A stretch of DNA of 64,000 nucleotides from Methylocystis parvus OBBP (GCF_027571405.1 NZ_CP092968.1:2294001-2358000), one strand, 5' to 3'. Counted from the stretch's first letter, positions 44,984-53,118 are shown. Notes: generated by a model from the letters alone, not told the origin. Numbers and translations are program-made.

Positions 44984-45619
44984 CTACTGGACCGATCGGA
45001 GGGCGGCGTGGTTGACGCAAATCAGATCGCGCCGGTAGTCGAGCGCGCCGCGGCGTCGCAAGGCGCTCATGATCTTGGCCACGACGGGACGGGTCGCGTG
45101 GACGAGGTCGGCGATGTCCTGCTGGGTGAGCGGGATTTCCAGCGAATAGCCATGCGCGCAAGGCGCGCCGAACATGAGCGCCAGCTCGTAAAGCGTCTCG
45201 ACGATCCGGACCTCGACCGTCTTCGTTTCGTGGTCGATCAGCTTGCGCTCCGCCCGCTCCCGAGCCGTCTCGAGCCCGGCGTTGAGAAAGGCCGCGAAAT
45301 GCGGATCATCGCTAACGAGGCGGGCGACCTCCGCCGGCGCCAGCCTGACGAGGCGGACCTCGCCAATCGCGGTTGCGGCGCAATTCGACGTCTTGGCCGA
45401 CGAAACGCCGCCGAACAGGCTTTCCGGCCCTAGCACGGCGATCGTCAGTTGGCGGCCCTGATCGGTGACATGCGAAAGCTTTACGGCGCCGTTCAGCAGG
45501 CAAAACAGTCCAACGAACTCGTCCCCCTGCGCGTGGATCGTCTCCTTATCGCGAAAAGCCATGACGAGCAGCGACGGCGCGAGCCGCCGCCATGCCGCAA
45601 TTCTCTCTTCCGCCGGCAT
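44984..45619 (-). CDS. Crp/Fnr-family transcriptional regulator
   Basis: 211 aa from ATG 45619. An upstream in-frame start at 45916 lies in the bufA promoter region and is rejected. Cyclic-nucleotide-binding-like beta-roll (about 25-115: IHAQGDEFVGLFCLLNGAVK, LFGG) joins a C-terminal HTH_Crp (about 150-205: LTQQDIADLVHATRPVVAKI). No N-terminal cysteine cluster, so it is not an oxygen-sensing Fnr with an iron-sulfur cluster. It is divergent from bufA with about 310 bp between starts. Possible targets include the FNR-type box at 56387. Confidence 0.85.
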   Translation of the reverse strand: MPAEERIAAWRRLAPSLLVMAFRDKETIHAQGDEFVGLFCLLNGAVKLSHVTDQGRQLTIAVLGPESLFGGVSSAKTSNCAATAIGEVRLVRLAPAEVARLVSDDPHFAAFLNAGLETARERAERKLIDHETKTVEVRIVETLYELALMFGAPCAHGYSLEIPLTQQDIADLVHATRPVVAKIMSALRRRGALDYRRDLICVNHAALRSVQ

Positions 45620-45833
45620 AGGTCCCGCTCCGCAATCCAGGGCCGCATCGGAGGACCTTCCTATCACTCGCGCCGCCGGAGGGGCTGTGGCCGGCGCGCC
45701 GCCTTCGGAGCTCCGCCAAAGCGCGTCCTGAATTTTGCAGTTCGTCCCGAAACTTTTGCAGAGGGTCCCGACGTTCTCTTGCGAGCGCCTCTCGCGTTCA
45801 GGGTTCGATGAATAATAGAAGCGCAATTCATAT

Positions 45834-45859
45834 GTAACATATTTCCCGCTCACGGCGAA
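45834..45859 (+). promoter_or_regulatory. SigF-type ECF promoter ahead of bufA
   Basis: GTAACA at 45834-45839, a 16-base spacer and CGAA at 45856-45859. This matches the Caulobacter SigF promoter that I recall as GTAACC-N16-CGAA, with one mismatch. It lies 72 bases before the bufA ATG. A sigF-nrsF pair lies downstream. Confidence 0.7.
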
Positions 45860-45930
45860 GATGACCAGGCAAGCTTGTTTCTGGATCTTGCAAAGCGCCC
45901 CTGGGCGCTCATTCAATTTGGGAGATCAAG

Positions 45931-46185
45931 ATGACGACACAAGCCGCCGCGAGCGCTCTTGCCGCCGCCGCCTTCGCGTTCGCGCTTTCCGGAGCCGCTT
46001 CGCCGGCGATGGCCAAGGAGGCGAAAAAGACCGTGCAATGTTTCGGGATCAACGCCTGCAAGGGCCTGTCAGCGTGCAAGACCGCGGAAAGCGGCTGCAA
46101 GGGCCAGAATAGCTGCAAAGGGCATGGGTGGCTGCCGGCAAAATCCAAGGAAGCCTGCGAAGCGCAGGGCGGCGCGCTCGGCTAA
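45931..46185 (+). CDS. bufA: BufA2-type periplasmic bufferin precursor (copper-binding RiPP)
   Basis: 84 aa with GGGAGATC before the ATG. A signal peptide ending near AASPAMA (residue 29) is followed by a Cys-rich mature part: CFGINACKGLSACK, then SGCKGQNSCKGHGW and a last Cys in KEACEAQGG. The repeated (A/S)CKG spacing is that of BufA2 bufferins. A DUF692 enzyme (BufB) with BufC converts such cysteines to copper-binding heterocycles, and the product is exported to the periplasm. Here the BufB gene is truncated and bufC is absent, so maturation needs enzymes encoded elsewhere, or the unmodified thiols act alone. Confidence 0.85.
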   Translation: MTTQAAASALAAAAFAFALSGAASPAMAKEAKKTVQCFGINACKGLSACKTAESGCKGQNSCKGHGWLPAKSKEACEAQGGALG

Positions 46186-46265
46186 ATCGCGCGCGAGCGG
46201 GCGGCGCATTCGTCGTCCGCTCGGCGTCGCATCCGTTCCGCTTCCCTTTATTCGTCGAGAGCGCC

Positions 46266-46898
46266 ATGGAGCCTTCGAGCATGCTCGGATTCGGTCTGGG
46301 ACTTCGTCCTCGCTATTATGACGCGAAGCCGCGGGTCGACTGGTTCGAGATCATCACGGAGAACTTCCTGGTTCCCGGCGGAAGGCCGCTCGCCATGCTC
46401 GATCGCATTCGGGCCGATTACCCGGTCGCCATGCATGGCGTTTCATTGTCGAGCGCTTCCACCGCTCCCTTGGATTTCGACTATTTGCGCTCGGTGAAAG
46501 ACTTGTCCGACAGAATTGATCCGGCCTGGGTGTCGGATCATTTGTGCTGGACGGGCGTGCATGGCGTCAATCTTCACGACCTCCTTCCAGTCCCCTACAC
46601 ATTTGAAGCGCTCGACCATGTGGTCGAGCGGGTTTTGAGAGTGCAGGACATTCTGAAGCGCCGTCTCATTATCGAGAATGTCTCGAGCTATCTGACGTGC
46701 TCCTTCTCACAAATGTCGGAACAGGCGTTCATCGCCGAAATGGCGCGACGCACGGACTGCCGGCTTCTTCTCGACGTAAACAATGTTTTCGTCTCGGCCT
46801 TCAATCATGGCGCCTCGGCTGAGGCGTTTGCAGTGGCTCGGCGACGGCTTGATTTCGAGAATTATGCTGAGATAGGTGCGCGAAGCGATGAAGCCTGA
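46266..46898 (+). pseudogene. bufB: Truncated DUF692 (MbnB/BufB) enzyme
   Basis: It begins like an intact family member: GLGLRPRYYD, the ligand segments MHGVSLS (His), SDHLCW (Asp/His), ENVSSY (Glu/Asn) and LLDVNNV (Asp/Asn). After AFNHGASAEAF near residue 190 the sequence loses similarity and stops at 210 aa. The family normally runs to about 280 aa and needs the missing IHLAGH-like and later Asp/His ligands for its iron centre. It is therefore almost certainly inactive. The break removed the bufB end and the whole bufC gene. Confidence 0.8.
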
Positions 46899-47181
46899 AT
46901 GAGATATTTTGCCGATGATGAGGCGGTTTCGTCCGCCCCCGACGCGGCCGACAAGGCGAATTTCGGCGACGCCCGAAGAAAAGGCCGATGGACAGGACCA
47001 GACTGACGGCGCAGCCCTTTATGTCTCCATCCTTATTCTACGCGCGGCCCGACACGCAGACACTTGGTTCTTCGTTCGTCCAAGACGCAGCGTTACGCGC
47101 AGGCTAAGAAACTTGGGCTCGACCTGAGAGGTCCAGTCGCGTAACGAATGGGCGGCCTCCACGAAGGACAAGGTAAGGCGG
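46899..47181. other. Scar region where bufC is expected
   Basis: No frame here resembles BufC (DUF2063). The last 40 bases carry a second SigF-like promoter (47141-47165). Confidence 0.5.
47141..47165 (+). promoter_or_regulatory. Second SigF-like promoter, ahead of sigF
   Basis: GTAACG at 47141-47146 and CGAA at 47162-47165 with a 15-base spacer, one shorter than upstream of bufA. It lies 17 bases before the sigF start. The short spacer may make it weaker. Confidence 0.45.
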
Positions 47182-47739
47182 ATGGGATCGCCCGAGATCG
47201 AAAAGGAATGGGCCATGCTGATGCGCTCCGCTTTGGACGGAGACTCCGGGGCCTACCGGCGATTATTCGTTTCGCTCGCCCCCTTCCTGCGGGCGATGAC
47301 GCGACGCAATGGCGCGCGCATCGGCATTCGCCACGACGAGACGGAAGACGTCGTTCAGGAGATTCTTCTCGCGCTTCATCTGAAGCGGCACACATGGGAC
47401 CTGGAGCGTCCGATCGGACCTTGGATCATGGCGATCGCGCGCAATAAGCTCATCGATGCGCGGCGCCGGCGCGGGAACAGAGTTTTCGTTCAAATCAACG
47501 AGTTCTCGGAATTCCCGGCCGACGACAAAGATGGCGATCCCGCCGCCCGCAGCGATATAGACCGCCTGTTGGAGAAATTGACGGACAAGCAACGGGACCT
47601 TGTAAGATCGCTATCGATCGAAGGCCGATCGGTGGAGGAGACCGCTCGTCGCCTGAACATGAAAGAAGGCGCCGTTCGCGTTGCGTTGCATCGGGCGATC
47701 AAGGCGTTGGCGGCTCTCTACCGGAACAGCGACCAATGA
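47182..47739 (+). CDS. sigF: SigF-type ECF sigma factor
   Basis: 185 aa. Region 2 covers about 20-95 (LFVSLAPFLRAMTRRNGARI, DVVQEILLALHLKRHTWDL, GPWIMAIARNKLIDARRRR) and region 4 about 125-180 (LTDKQRDLVRSLSIEG, LNMKEGAVRVALHRAIKAL). This is the family paired with NrsF membrane anti-sigma factors. In Caulobacter SigF responds to copper and other stresses and drives bufferin genes. Both candidate promoters match its preference. Stop overlaps nrsF by four bases (ATGA). Confidence 0.9.
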   Translation: MGSPEIEKEWAMLMRSALDGDSGAYRRLFVSLAPFLRAMTRRNGARIGIRHDETEDVVQEILLALHLKRHTWDLERPIGPWIMAIARNKLIDARRRRGNRVFVQINEFSEFPADDKDGDPAARSDIDRLLEKLTDKQRDLVRSLSIEGRSVEETARRLNMKEGAVRVALHRAIKALAALYRNSDQ

Positions 47740-48374
47740 AGACGGACGATCTGATAAACGCGCTTGTCGCGGATGCAGCGACCCGGAAGCCACGGCTCGG
47801 CCGCGTTTTCGCCGGCGCCCTCGTCGCGGGGACGGTTGTCTCGGCGCTCATATTCTTTCTGTGGATTCATCCTCGCGCCGATTTCCTTCAGGCTGCGACG
47901 ACGGCGCGCTTCATGTTCAAATTCATCGTCACCTCGCTTCTCGCAATCAGCGCTTTTGGATTAACGATGCGCCTCGCCCGTCCCGGCGCGCCGCAAGGCC
48001 TGTGGGGCGCCGCCTGGCTGGCGGCGCCGGCGCTATTGCTTCTTGCCGTAATTGCCGAGCTTTATGTGTCGCCTCCAACCCTTTGGGCGCCGCGACTCAT
48101 CGGCGTCAATGCGCGTTTTTGCCTTGCGCTCATCCCTTTGCTTTCGATCGCGCCGCTTGCCGGCGCCTTATTGGCGCTACGGGAAGGGGCTCCTACCCGG
48201 CCGCGTCTCGCCGGCGCTTTCGCCGGCCTTCTGGCCGGCGCGATTGCGGCGACGCTCTACGCCGCTCATTGCACGGATGACAGCCCGCTTTTCGTCGCGG
48301 CCTGGTATTCGATCGCGATCGCGATCGTAACGCTAGCTGGGGCTTTGATTGGCTCACGATTTTTACGCTGGTGA
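47736..48374 (+). CDS. nrsF: NrsF-family membrane anti-sigma factor (DUF1109)
   Basis: 212 aa with a short cytoplasmic start (MKTDDLINALVADAA, which contacts sigma in the family) and six hydrophobic helices, about 25-45, 60-80, 88-108, 122-142, 155-172 and 188-208. Length and topology match NrsF. It would hold SigF inactive at the inner membrane until copper or another stress is sensed. A Cys at about residue 178 (AAHCTDD) lies in a periplasmic loop, as in Caulobacter NrsF, where conserved cysteines are needed for sensing. Confidence 0.85.
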   Translation: MKTDDLINALVADAATRKPRLGRVFAGALVAGTVVSALIFFLWIHPRADFLQAATTARFMFKFIVTSLLAISAFGLTMRLARPGAPQGLWGAAWLAAPALLLLAVIAELYVSPPTLWAPRLIGVNARFCLALIPLLSIAPLAGALLALREGAPTRPRLAGAFAGLLAGAIAATLYAAHCTDDSPLFVAAWYSIAIAIVTLAGALIGSRFLRW

Positions 48375-48511
48375 GGCCGCTCATCTCATGAGCGGCTCAT
48401 CTCATTTTGATAGAAGCGCCTTTGGAGCCCAAACGGTTTTGAGCGTAGCCGGATGGCGAGTGTCTCAAAACACGAGTTACCGCAAGTCAGCTCGCGCTCA
48501 AGCCCAAACGC

Positions 48512-48718
48512 CTAAAGGAGCTTACCGGCTCGGTAGAGAAGCGATCCGACCCACATGACGAGCGCCAGGTAATAGAGCGCCCAGCCTTCCGCTGGCGGAA
48601 ACCAGCGCGAAACGGTGCGGAAATGTCGCATGTACCATTCGCTGCCGAAATGGACCACAATATTTGCCCCGATCGCGTCGAGGAGAAGGACGAAGAAAAT
48701 GATCGCTTCGATGCTCAT
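48512..48718 (-). CDS. 68-aa membrane protein, unknown
   Basis: Ribosome site GGGAGAT lies seven bases before ATG 48718. Two hydrophobic helices (about 5-22 and 45-64) flank a charged loop with HFGSEWYMRHFRTV. No family is recognised. It faces nrsF tail to tail. Confidence 0.55.
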   Translation of the reverse strand: MSIEAIIFFVLLLDAIGANIVVHFGSEWYMRHFRTVSRWFPPAEGWALYYLALVMWVGSLLYRAGKLL

Positions 48719-48839
48719 AGGCGATCTCCCGTGTTGCGAATCTGAGGCGCGCTTCTCGCTCTTTCAGAGATCGCTTCACCCGCAAAGGCTTGACGTCGAT
48801 GCGATCTCGGCGAGAGGTAATTATATATAACGCCGACGC

Positions 48840-49130
48840 TGCCCAGGAGGACGACGGGGGCGCCCGACGCGTCGATGGAGCCTGATTTTCTCTGGATTCC
48901 AGGCGATCATCCGCTGAACGGCCAAACGAACCGCCGCGCGCTGTCGCCAAAAAGACAGTTGCATGTCGATTGGCGCTTTCTCGTCGGGATCAGCGGCTCC
49001 GGCGAATTGCAGCAGGAGCCGGTAGAACCAGTTACGCACGCGGCGCGGCTCGAAATTCTCGATAAGGTCCGTGAGAATGAGCGTCTTGGACTGCCGATGG
49101 AATCTCTTGCATCGTTCGATGCGTTCGCGA
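48840..49130 (-). pseudogene. C-terminal part of a DUF4336 protein
   Basis: The frame reads RFHRQSKTLILTDLIENFEP and RMIAWNPEKIRLHR, the second half of DUF4336 (metallo-beta-lactamase-like) proteins. The N-terminal metal-binding half is missing and the end turns into Arg/Pro-rich nonsense where the family has an AHG motif. Both ends are therefore damaged. Confidence 0.6.
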
Positions 49131-49287
49131 AGCGGAGGCAAGGCGCTTGTCAAGTTTTTCAATCATCCTTCTCCCTGCGCAAGAATGTGGATGGCGGATG
49201 CGCCGAGCGCACCCGCCTTTGTTCCCCACGTCCCGCATCGGTCTCCAGCCGATTTCGGAATTCAGTTGCGCACGCGCGTTACCGTGC

Positions 49288-49437
49288 TCACCTGCCCTGT
49301 GCGAATTTTTCGATGGCGTTCACAAAGTTTTCGGGTATTCGCCGGATGCGTTTCGCCATAGCAGCCGGAGAAGCCGCGATGGCGCTAAGGAGCAAGACTG
49401 TTTTGTTGAATACGAGAGTGGAACGAACACTTCTCAT
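49288..49437 (-). CDS. 49-aa exported peptide
   Basis: Starts at ATG 49437, six bases after GGAGAAAGG; an ATG at 49443 lies closer to that site. Signal peptide with positively charged start (MRSVRSTLVFNKTVLLLSAI) and cleavage near SPAAMA, leaving a basic mature peptide of about 21 residues (IRRIPENFVNAIEKFAQ). No homologue is recognised. It lies 46 bp downstream of the 39-aa gene and probably shares its operator-controlled promoter. Confidence 0.45.
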   Translation of the reverse strand: MRSVRSTLVFNKTVLLLSAIAASPAAMAKRIRRIPENFVNAIEKFAQGR

Positions 49438-49483
49438 GTCCATCCTTTCTCCGGGTGTTTCGGCTAGCCTAATGCCAGCGATG

Positions 49484-49603
49484 TCAGCCCAGGTGCGAAA
49501 TGACCGGGGCAAGGGAAACCACGGCGAAAATCAACGCGATCCCACCGAAAATCCACACCAGACCCTTTATGCGACCGCTCGCGCCGCTGCCGTTGCTTTT
49601 CAT
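49484..49603 (-). CDS. 39-aa single-helix membrane peptide
   Basis: MKSNGSGASGRIKGLVWIFG continues into one hydrophobic helix (IALIFAVVSLAPVI) and ends HLG. The ribosome site is weak (AACGGA). It is the first gene behind the double palindrome and TATAAT at 49649-49683. Unknown function. Confidence 0.5.
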   Translation of the reverse strand: MKSNGSGASGRIKGLVWIFGGIALIFAVVSLAPVISHLG

Positions 49604-49648
49604 AGTGCGTCCGTTCTGTTCTCATGGCGTCATCACGGGCGATGTCGC

Positions 49649-49683
49649 ATCGTGACACGATTAAATTATATCGTTACACGATA
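49649..49683 (-). promoter_or_regulatory. Double operator of the TATCGT/ACGATA class with -10 box
   Basis: ATCGT-GAC-ACGAT at 49649-49661 and TATCGT-TAC-ACGATA at 49669-49683, centres 21 bp apart. On the minus strand the upstream site runs directly into TATAAT (49670-49665), the same layout as at 52316-52333. Probable binding sites of the MarR protein at 51484-51933. Confidence 0.65.
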
Positions 49684-49743
49684 CAATCGGCGTTTTGTCG
49701 CACCCTGTGGGATCGACGCCGGTGATGGTCATAAGATCGTAGC

Positions 49744-50095
49744 TCAAGCGATGGAGTCCCGCGCAGCGTCGGCGATAGGGCGCGGCCGGGTTTTCAGCAG
49801 ATAGAGCGTGCCGAGATTACCGGCAAGGAGCAGCGGCCAAAAGGCCCACTCTGCGATCAGTCGAGATCGTCGGGAAAGAACAGGAGCAGTGAGAGAATGA
49901 GCTGAAAGCGCGACGCTCCGCATGGCGTTTCCGGCCAGATCATCTTCATCCGTAATTTAGTTCCTGCGAAACGCCGTGACGTAGAATGATCGAGCATCGA
50001 CATGGGCCGATTGAACCGCGGCCGCATCGCCATTAGCAGGAGGATCAGCAGGCTGAGGAAACCAATCTCGACATAGGCCGAGCGCGAAATCTAGC
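49744..50095 (-). pseudogene. Degraded membrane-protein gene
   Basis: Two out-of-phase stretches on the minus strand look coding: SAYVEIGFLSLLILLLMAMR near 50090-50030, and EWAFWPLLLAGNLGTLYLLK followed by a stop at 49744-49746. Together they resemble a small two-helix membrane protein with a frameshift. I do not recognise the family. Confidence 0.3.
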
Positions 50096-50630
50096 CGTCG
50101 CTTTCCATCAAATGGACAGCTCTACTGACCAAGTCTCATCAAAATCCGAAGAGCAAAATCTTCAAAAAAAATGCGGCTTGCCGAGCAACAGCCAAGCAAG
50201 CCGCCAAGTTAGTCAGATAGAGCGTCATATGTAGGCGGAGGTTCTTTCGTATGATAAAGAACATGCCTGCGGTCCTTCGCGCCGCCAAGCCATAACATGG
50301 CGATGCAATTCGATACTAGCGCAGCAATATTTCTAGTTATAAATCTATCGTTGCTAAAACATATAATACTTTGTCTTCATTAATGTTACAATGACAAACG
50401 CAAAAATATAATCGCTAGCTAGGACGAGCGCAACGGCGAGCAACAGCTCTTTCATATACGGCAAGCTCATGCCGGCTTCACATGATTAAAGCCTACCTGG
50501 AGCAGCCGATTTTCCGTCATGGTTATCGAAATTGTTTCCTTCACATTGCAAGGCGTCGACGGTCGCGTCGTCGCCTTGCAAATCTCCCATGTCGGAATCC
50601 CCAAGACACGAAAAAACGAATATTAGCCCT
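50096..50630. other. AT-rich gap without a clear gene
   Basis: The sequence is visibly AT-richer from about 50130 to 50470. I see no supported gene or RNA. It lies downstream of the gene at 50631-51191. Confidence 0.35.
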
Positions 50631-51191
50631 TCATGAGGCTTTCTTGCTCATGTTCCGGAAGAAGACGCCAAACGCTACGGCTCCAATCAGCGAGAAAAAC
50701 GCATATATAACGATGTCACGACTCGCAGTTTCGCCAACCGAGAACGGAAAGCGAGAGACATATGCCTTTTTCCCGTCATCGCTAACGGCCTTAACAAGGC
50801 CAATATATTTCCCCTTGTTGATGAAGTTGTGTTCGAAGTTCAACGTGCCGGTCATATATTTTTTTGGCGGCACGAAGGTTTCGGTGTTCTGCTCGAGATT
50901 TTCATTATCGTCCTTTTGACCGACGTCGCGCAGCACACGCATCTCGATCGCCATGTCGCGAAGTTCGTCTTGTTGTGCATCCAGCACGATAATTGTCGAT
51001 CCAACATCCGGAATGTCATCGCAGAACTGCTCTCGGGACTTCTGTGGTTGGTACCCCGTGAAACTCATCGTGTCAGGACCAATTTTCATGATGCACTGGC
51101 CCTGATCCAAGCTCACGCCGCCATGCGCCTCCGCCTGGGCGATAAACCCAACCATGCTGACAGCCGCCGCCATTAGAAGCTTAGCGAACAC
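50631..51191 (-). CDS. Exported two-cysteine protein with C-terminal membrane anchor, unknown
   Basis: 186 aa from GTG 51191 with AGAGG upstream; an earlier start at 51278 would add a charged stretch before the signal peptide. Signal peptide ends near FIAQAEA, so the mature protein begins HGGVSLDQGQCIMKIG. A second Cys follows in SREQFCDDIP, then a beta-rich domain with NFEHNFINKGKYIGLV near 130-145. A final helix (VIYAFFSLIGAVAFGVFF) and a basic tail anchor it. An N-terminal His plus Cys/Met pattern would suit metal binding, which is inference. It is divergent from a MarR gene with a palindrome between them. Confidence 0.7.
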   Translation of the reverse strand: MFAKLLMAAAVSMVGFIAQAEAHGGVSLDQGQCIMKIGPDTMSFTGYQPQKSREQFCDDIPDVGSTIIVLDAQQDELRDMAIEMRVLRDVGQKDDNENLEQNTETFVPPKKYMTGTLNFEHNFINKGKYIGLVKAVSDDGKKAYVSRFPFSVGETASRDIVIYAFFSLIGAVAFGVFFRNMSKKAS

Positions 51192-51307
51192 ATTGCCTCT
51201 CCGCTCTTTTTTCGCCACGAAAGCGCAAACGAATCCAATGGAGGCTCTCATTGCGTCCACAACGAGCCTCGGACCCATTGGGAGCCATCCTGCTGGGAAA
51301 GCAGCTT

Positions 51308-51324
51308 ATATCGTGGAACGATAT
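51308..51324. promoter_or_regulatory. Operator in the MarR / two-cysteine-protein intergenic region
   Basis: ATATCGT-GGA-ACGATAT, a 17-bp palindrome apart from its centre. TATATT follows on the + strand and TATAAG on the minus strand, so it can cover both -10 boxes. Same class as 49649-49683 and 52316-52329. Confidence 0.7.
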
Positions 51325-51483
51325 ATTACAATGCCGGCCGTAAATTTTCTGAGCGCCAAGGAGAGCGCCAAGGAGGTTGCAGCTTGAGCTTCCCGGCGCG
51401 TCTAGAAATAATTGCCATTTTCTGTTTTAATCACACGCTTAACAATCGCGTCGATTATGAGAAACAATCGAAAGGAGATGCTC

Positions 51484-51933
51484 GTGGCGGCGTCGACCAC
51501 CAAAGTGCGCGAATCGGCCAAGAAAAACGAATCAGCTCCGACCAAGGACGAATTGGAGGCCCTCGCTAATTTTCGCCGCGCACTCCGCCGCTTTTTGGCG
51601 TTTAGCGAACAAGCGGCGGCGGAGCTGGGACTTACCATGCAATGGTATCAGGCCCTCCTGGTTATAAGGACCTATCATGATGGGGCGCCAATCAATGTCG
51701 GCGAACTCGCCGAGGAACTCATGATTCGCGACCATAGCGCCGCGGAACTTGTCTCGAGGCTCGTTGCGGCCAACTTGGTCCGACGGAAAACCGACGCGGA
51801 GGACCGGCGGAGATCGCTTCTTATAATCACCTCTAGCGGAGACCGCTGCCTTGCGAGGCTGGCCTCGGTGCATCTCGCTCGGCTGAGGGAAAATAAGGAT
51901 GCGTTTATGAATCTCTTCGACATGGGAACGTAA
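51484..51933 (+). CDS. MarR-family regulator, likely controller of the local regulon
   Basis: 149 aa from GTG 51484, six bases after AAGGAG; ATG 51478 is too close to that site. A charged Lys-rich start leads into helix 1 (FRRALRRFLAFSEQAAAELG) and a winged HTH about 60-110 (PINVGELAEELMIRDHSAAELVSRL), then a wing with RRKTDAEDRRRSLLII. No cysteine-based sensor is obvious. Palindromes of one class lie in its own promoter and in those of two neighbouring transcription units, so it probably represses all of them. Confidence 0.88.
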   Translation: MAASTTKVRESAKKNESAPTKDELEALANFRRALRRFLAFSEQAAAELGLTMQWYQALLVIRTYHDGAPINVGELAEELMIRDHSAAELVSRLVAANLVRRKTDAEDRRRSLLIITSSGDRCLARLASVHLARLRENKDAFMNLFDMGT

Positions 51934-52306
51934 CAGGGCCGAAGTTCATTATGAGCGGTCTGCTTGAAAATGCGGACATGTGAAAACAGTATCATTGATA
52001 AGATTTTGCATGGGTTCGTCATTGGCGGCAAATATAGTGTTTGCGCTCCGAAAACTATTGGCGACAAGAGTTTGTTGTATGCGTGCGGTAACGCCTACAA
52101 TGAATATTTGCTTTTCCGCTGCGCTCGCTCTCTGTGGCTGATAAGGGAAGCGAAGGCGGCCGCCGATCCTCCAATTTCTGGAAGGGGGCGTCCGCCGAGC
52201 GCTAAAATCGCAAATCCTCCGAGCGGAGTTTCTGTCGCTCTCTCGGCTATCGTGCGCGTTGGCGAGGTTCGACGGCTTCGCCTTCTGCCGCGGGATACTC
52301 GGTAGA
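51934..52306. other. Gap between MarR and the chaperone promoter
   Basis: Some frames are open but none has a ribosome site or recognisable domain. No gene called. Confidence 0.3.
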
Positions 52307-52333
52307 TTGCAGTACATCGTAACACGATATAAT
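52307..52333 (+). promoter_or_regulatory. Promoter with MarR-class operator ahead of the PCu(A)C gene
   Basis: TTGCAG (52307-52312) and TATAAT (52328-52333) with the palindrome ATCGT-AAC-ACGAT (52316-52328) between and touching the -10 box. A bound repressor would block polymerase. The leader to the chaperone start is about 165 bases. Confidence 0.65.
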
Positions 52334-52342
52334 ATCGCCCCG

Positions 52343-52441
52343 ATGACCCACTTCGCAAACCCTTGCTGGAAGCACGTCCATTCGTCGCCGAAGAAGAAGG
52401 CGTCCGCAGAAACCGGCGGCGGTGTCGAGCTGCGGGCTTAA
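52343..52441 (+). CDS. Possible 32-aa leader peptide with His/Cys-rich start
   Basis: ATG 52343 to TAA 52441, beginning MTHFANPCWKHVHSSPKKKA, in the chaperone leader. Three His, one Cys and one Met within the first 13 residues are noteworthy. There is no ribosome site of note, so translation is uncertain. Confidence 0.25.
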   Translation: MTHFANPCWKHVHSSPKKKASAETGGGVELRA

Positions 52442-52506
52442 CGGCAAAGGCAAGCCGAGCGTATTTTCGAGCCGGCGGGAAAGCCGGCCGCATTAGGGAG
52501 AGAAGC

Positions 52507-53103
52507 ATGATGATCAAGCGGCGTGATCTTTTGGCCACTGGCGGCTCCGTGCTGGCTGGCGCGTTCATGGGCGTCTTCGTTCCCCTTCGCGCCGCCAAGG
52601 CGCATGAATATGACGTCGGCAAGCTCAAGGTCGAGCATCCCTGGCTGCGCGCGCCGGCCGACGGCGAGAAGAACGCGACCTTCTACGCTTTTCTGCACAA
52701 TAATGGCGACACGCCGGACAAGCTCATCGCCGTCAAGGTCGAGAAGTTCGAAAAGGCCGTCATTCACGGCGACCCGAAGAATCCCGACGCCGAAACGCCG
52801 ATCGTTCTTCCGCCGAAAACCACGGTGACGGCGGCGCCGGGGGGCGTCTATGTCGCGCTCATCGGCGCCAAGAAGCATCTGGAAGTCGGCTGGGGCCTTG
52901 AAATGACGCTCGTCTTCGAGAAGGCCGGCGAAGTCGTCATCGACGCTGCGATCGACGCGCCGGACGCCAAGCACGCCCATGACGCGGAGGCGATGGAGCG
53001 TTGGGAAAAGGCTCACAACAAGGACACGTCGGGCCCGAAGGACGCCGGCCATGACGCGGATCAGGGTCATCAACACCATAACAATATAGACAAAGCCCAG
53101 TAA
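52507..53103 (+). CDS. PCu(A)C-type periplasmic copper chaperone with Tat signal and His-rich tail
   Basis: 198 aa with AGGGAGAGAAGC before the ATG. Tat signal: KRRDLLATGGSVLAGAF. The domain matches PCu(A)C (PF04314): VEHPWLRAPADGEKNATFYA, AVIHGDPKN and GWGLEMTLVFEKAGEV. The usual H-(M)-x10-M-x21-H-x-M copper site is only partly visible, with His in AVIHG and KKHLEVG and Met in LEMTL. The last 45 residues are His/Asp-rich (KHAHDAEAM, GHDADQGHQHHN), probably extra metal ligands. It should bind Cu(I) in the periplasm and pass it to a membrane cuproenzyme or pump. Confidence 0.85.
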   Translation: MMIKRRDLLATGGSVLAGAFMGVFVPLRAAKAHEYDVGKLKVEHPWLRAPADGEKNATFYAFLHNNGDTPDKLIAVKVEKFEKAVIHGDPKNPDAETPIVLPPKTTVTAAPGGVYVALIGAKKHLEVGWGLEMTLVFEKAGEVVIDAAIDAPDAKHAHDAEAMERWEKAHNKDTSGPKDAGHDADQGHQHHNNIDKAQ

Positions 53104-53118
53104 GAAAACGCACGGCTG

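Noticed and set aside
48434..48460. GTAACT-N16-CGCC on the minus strand, resembling a SigF promoter
   Set aside because: The -10 part mismatches CGAA and it points into the end of nrsF with no gene to drive.
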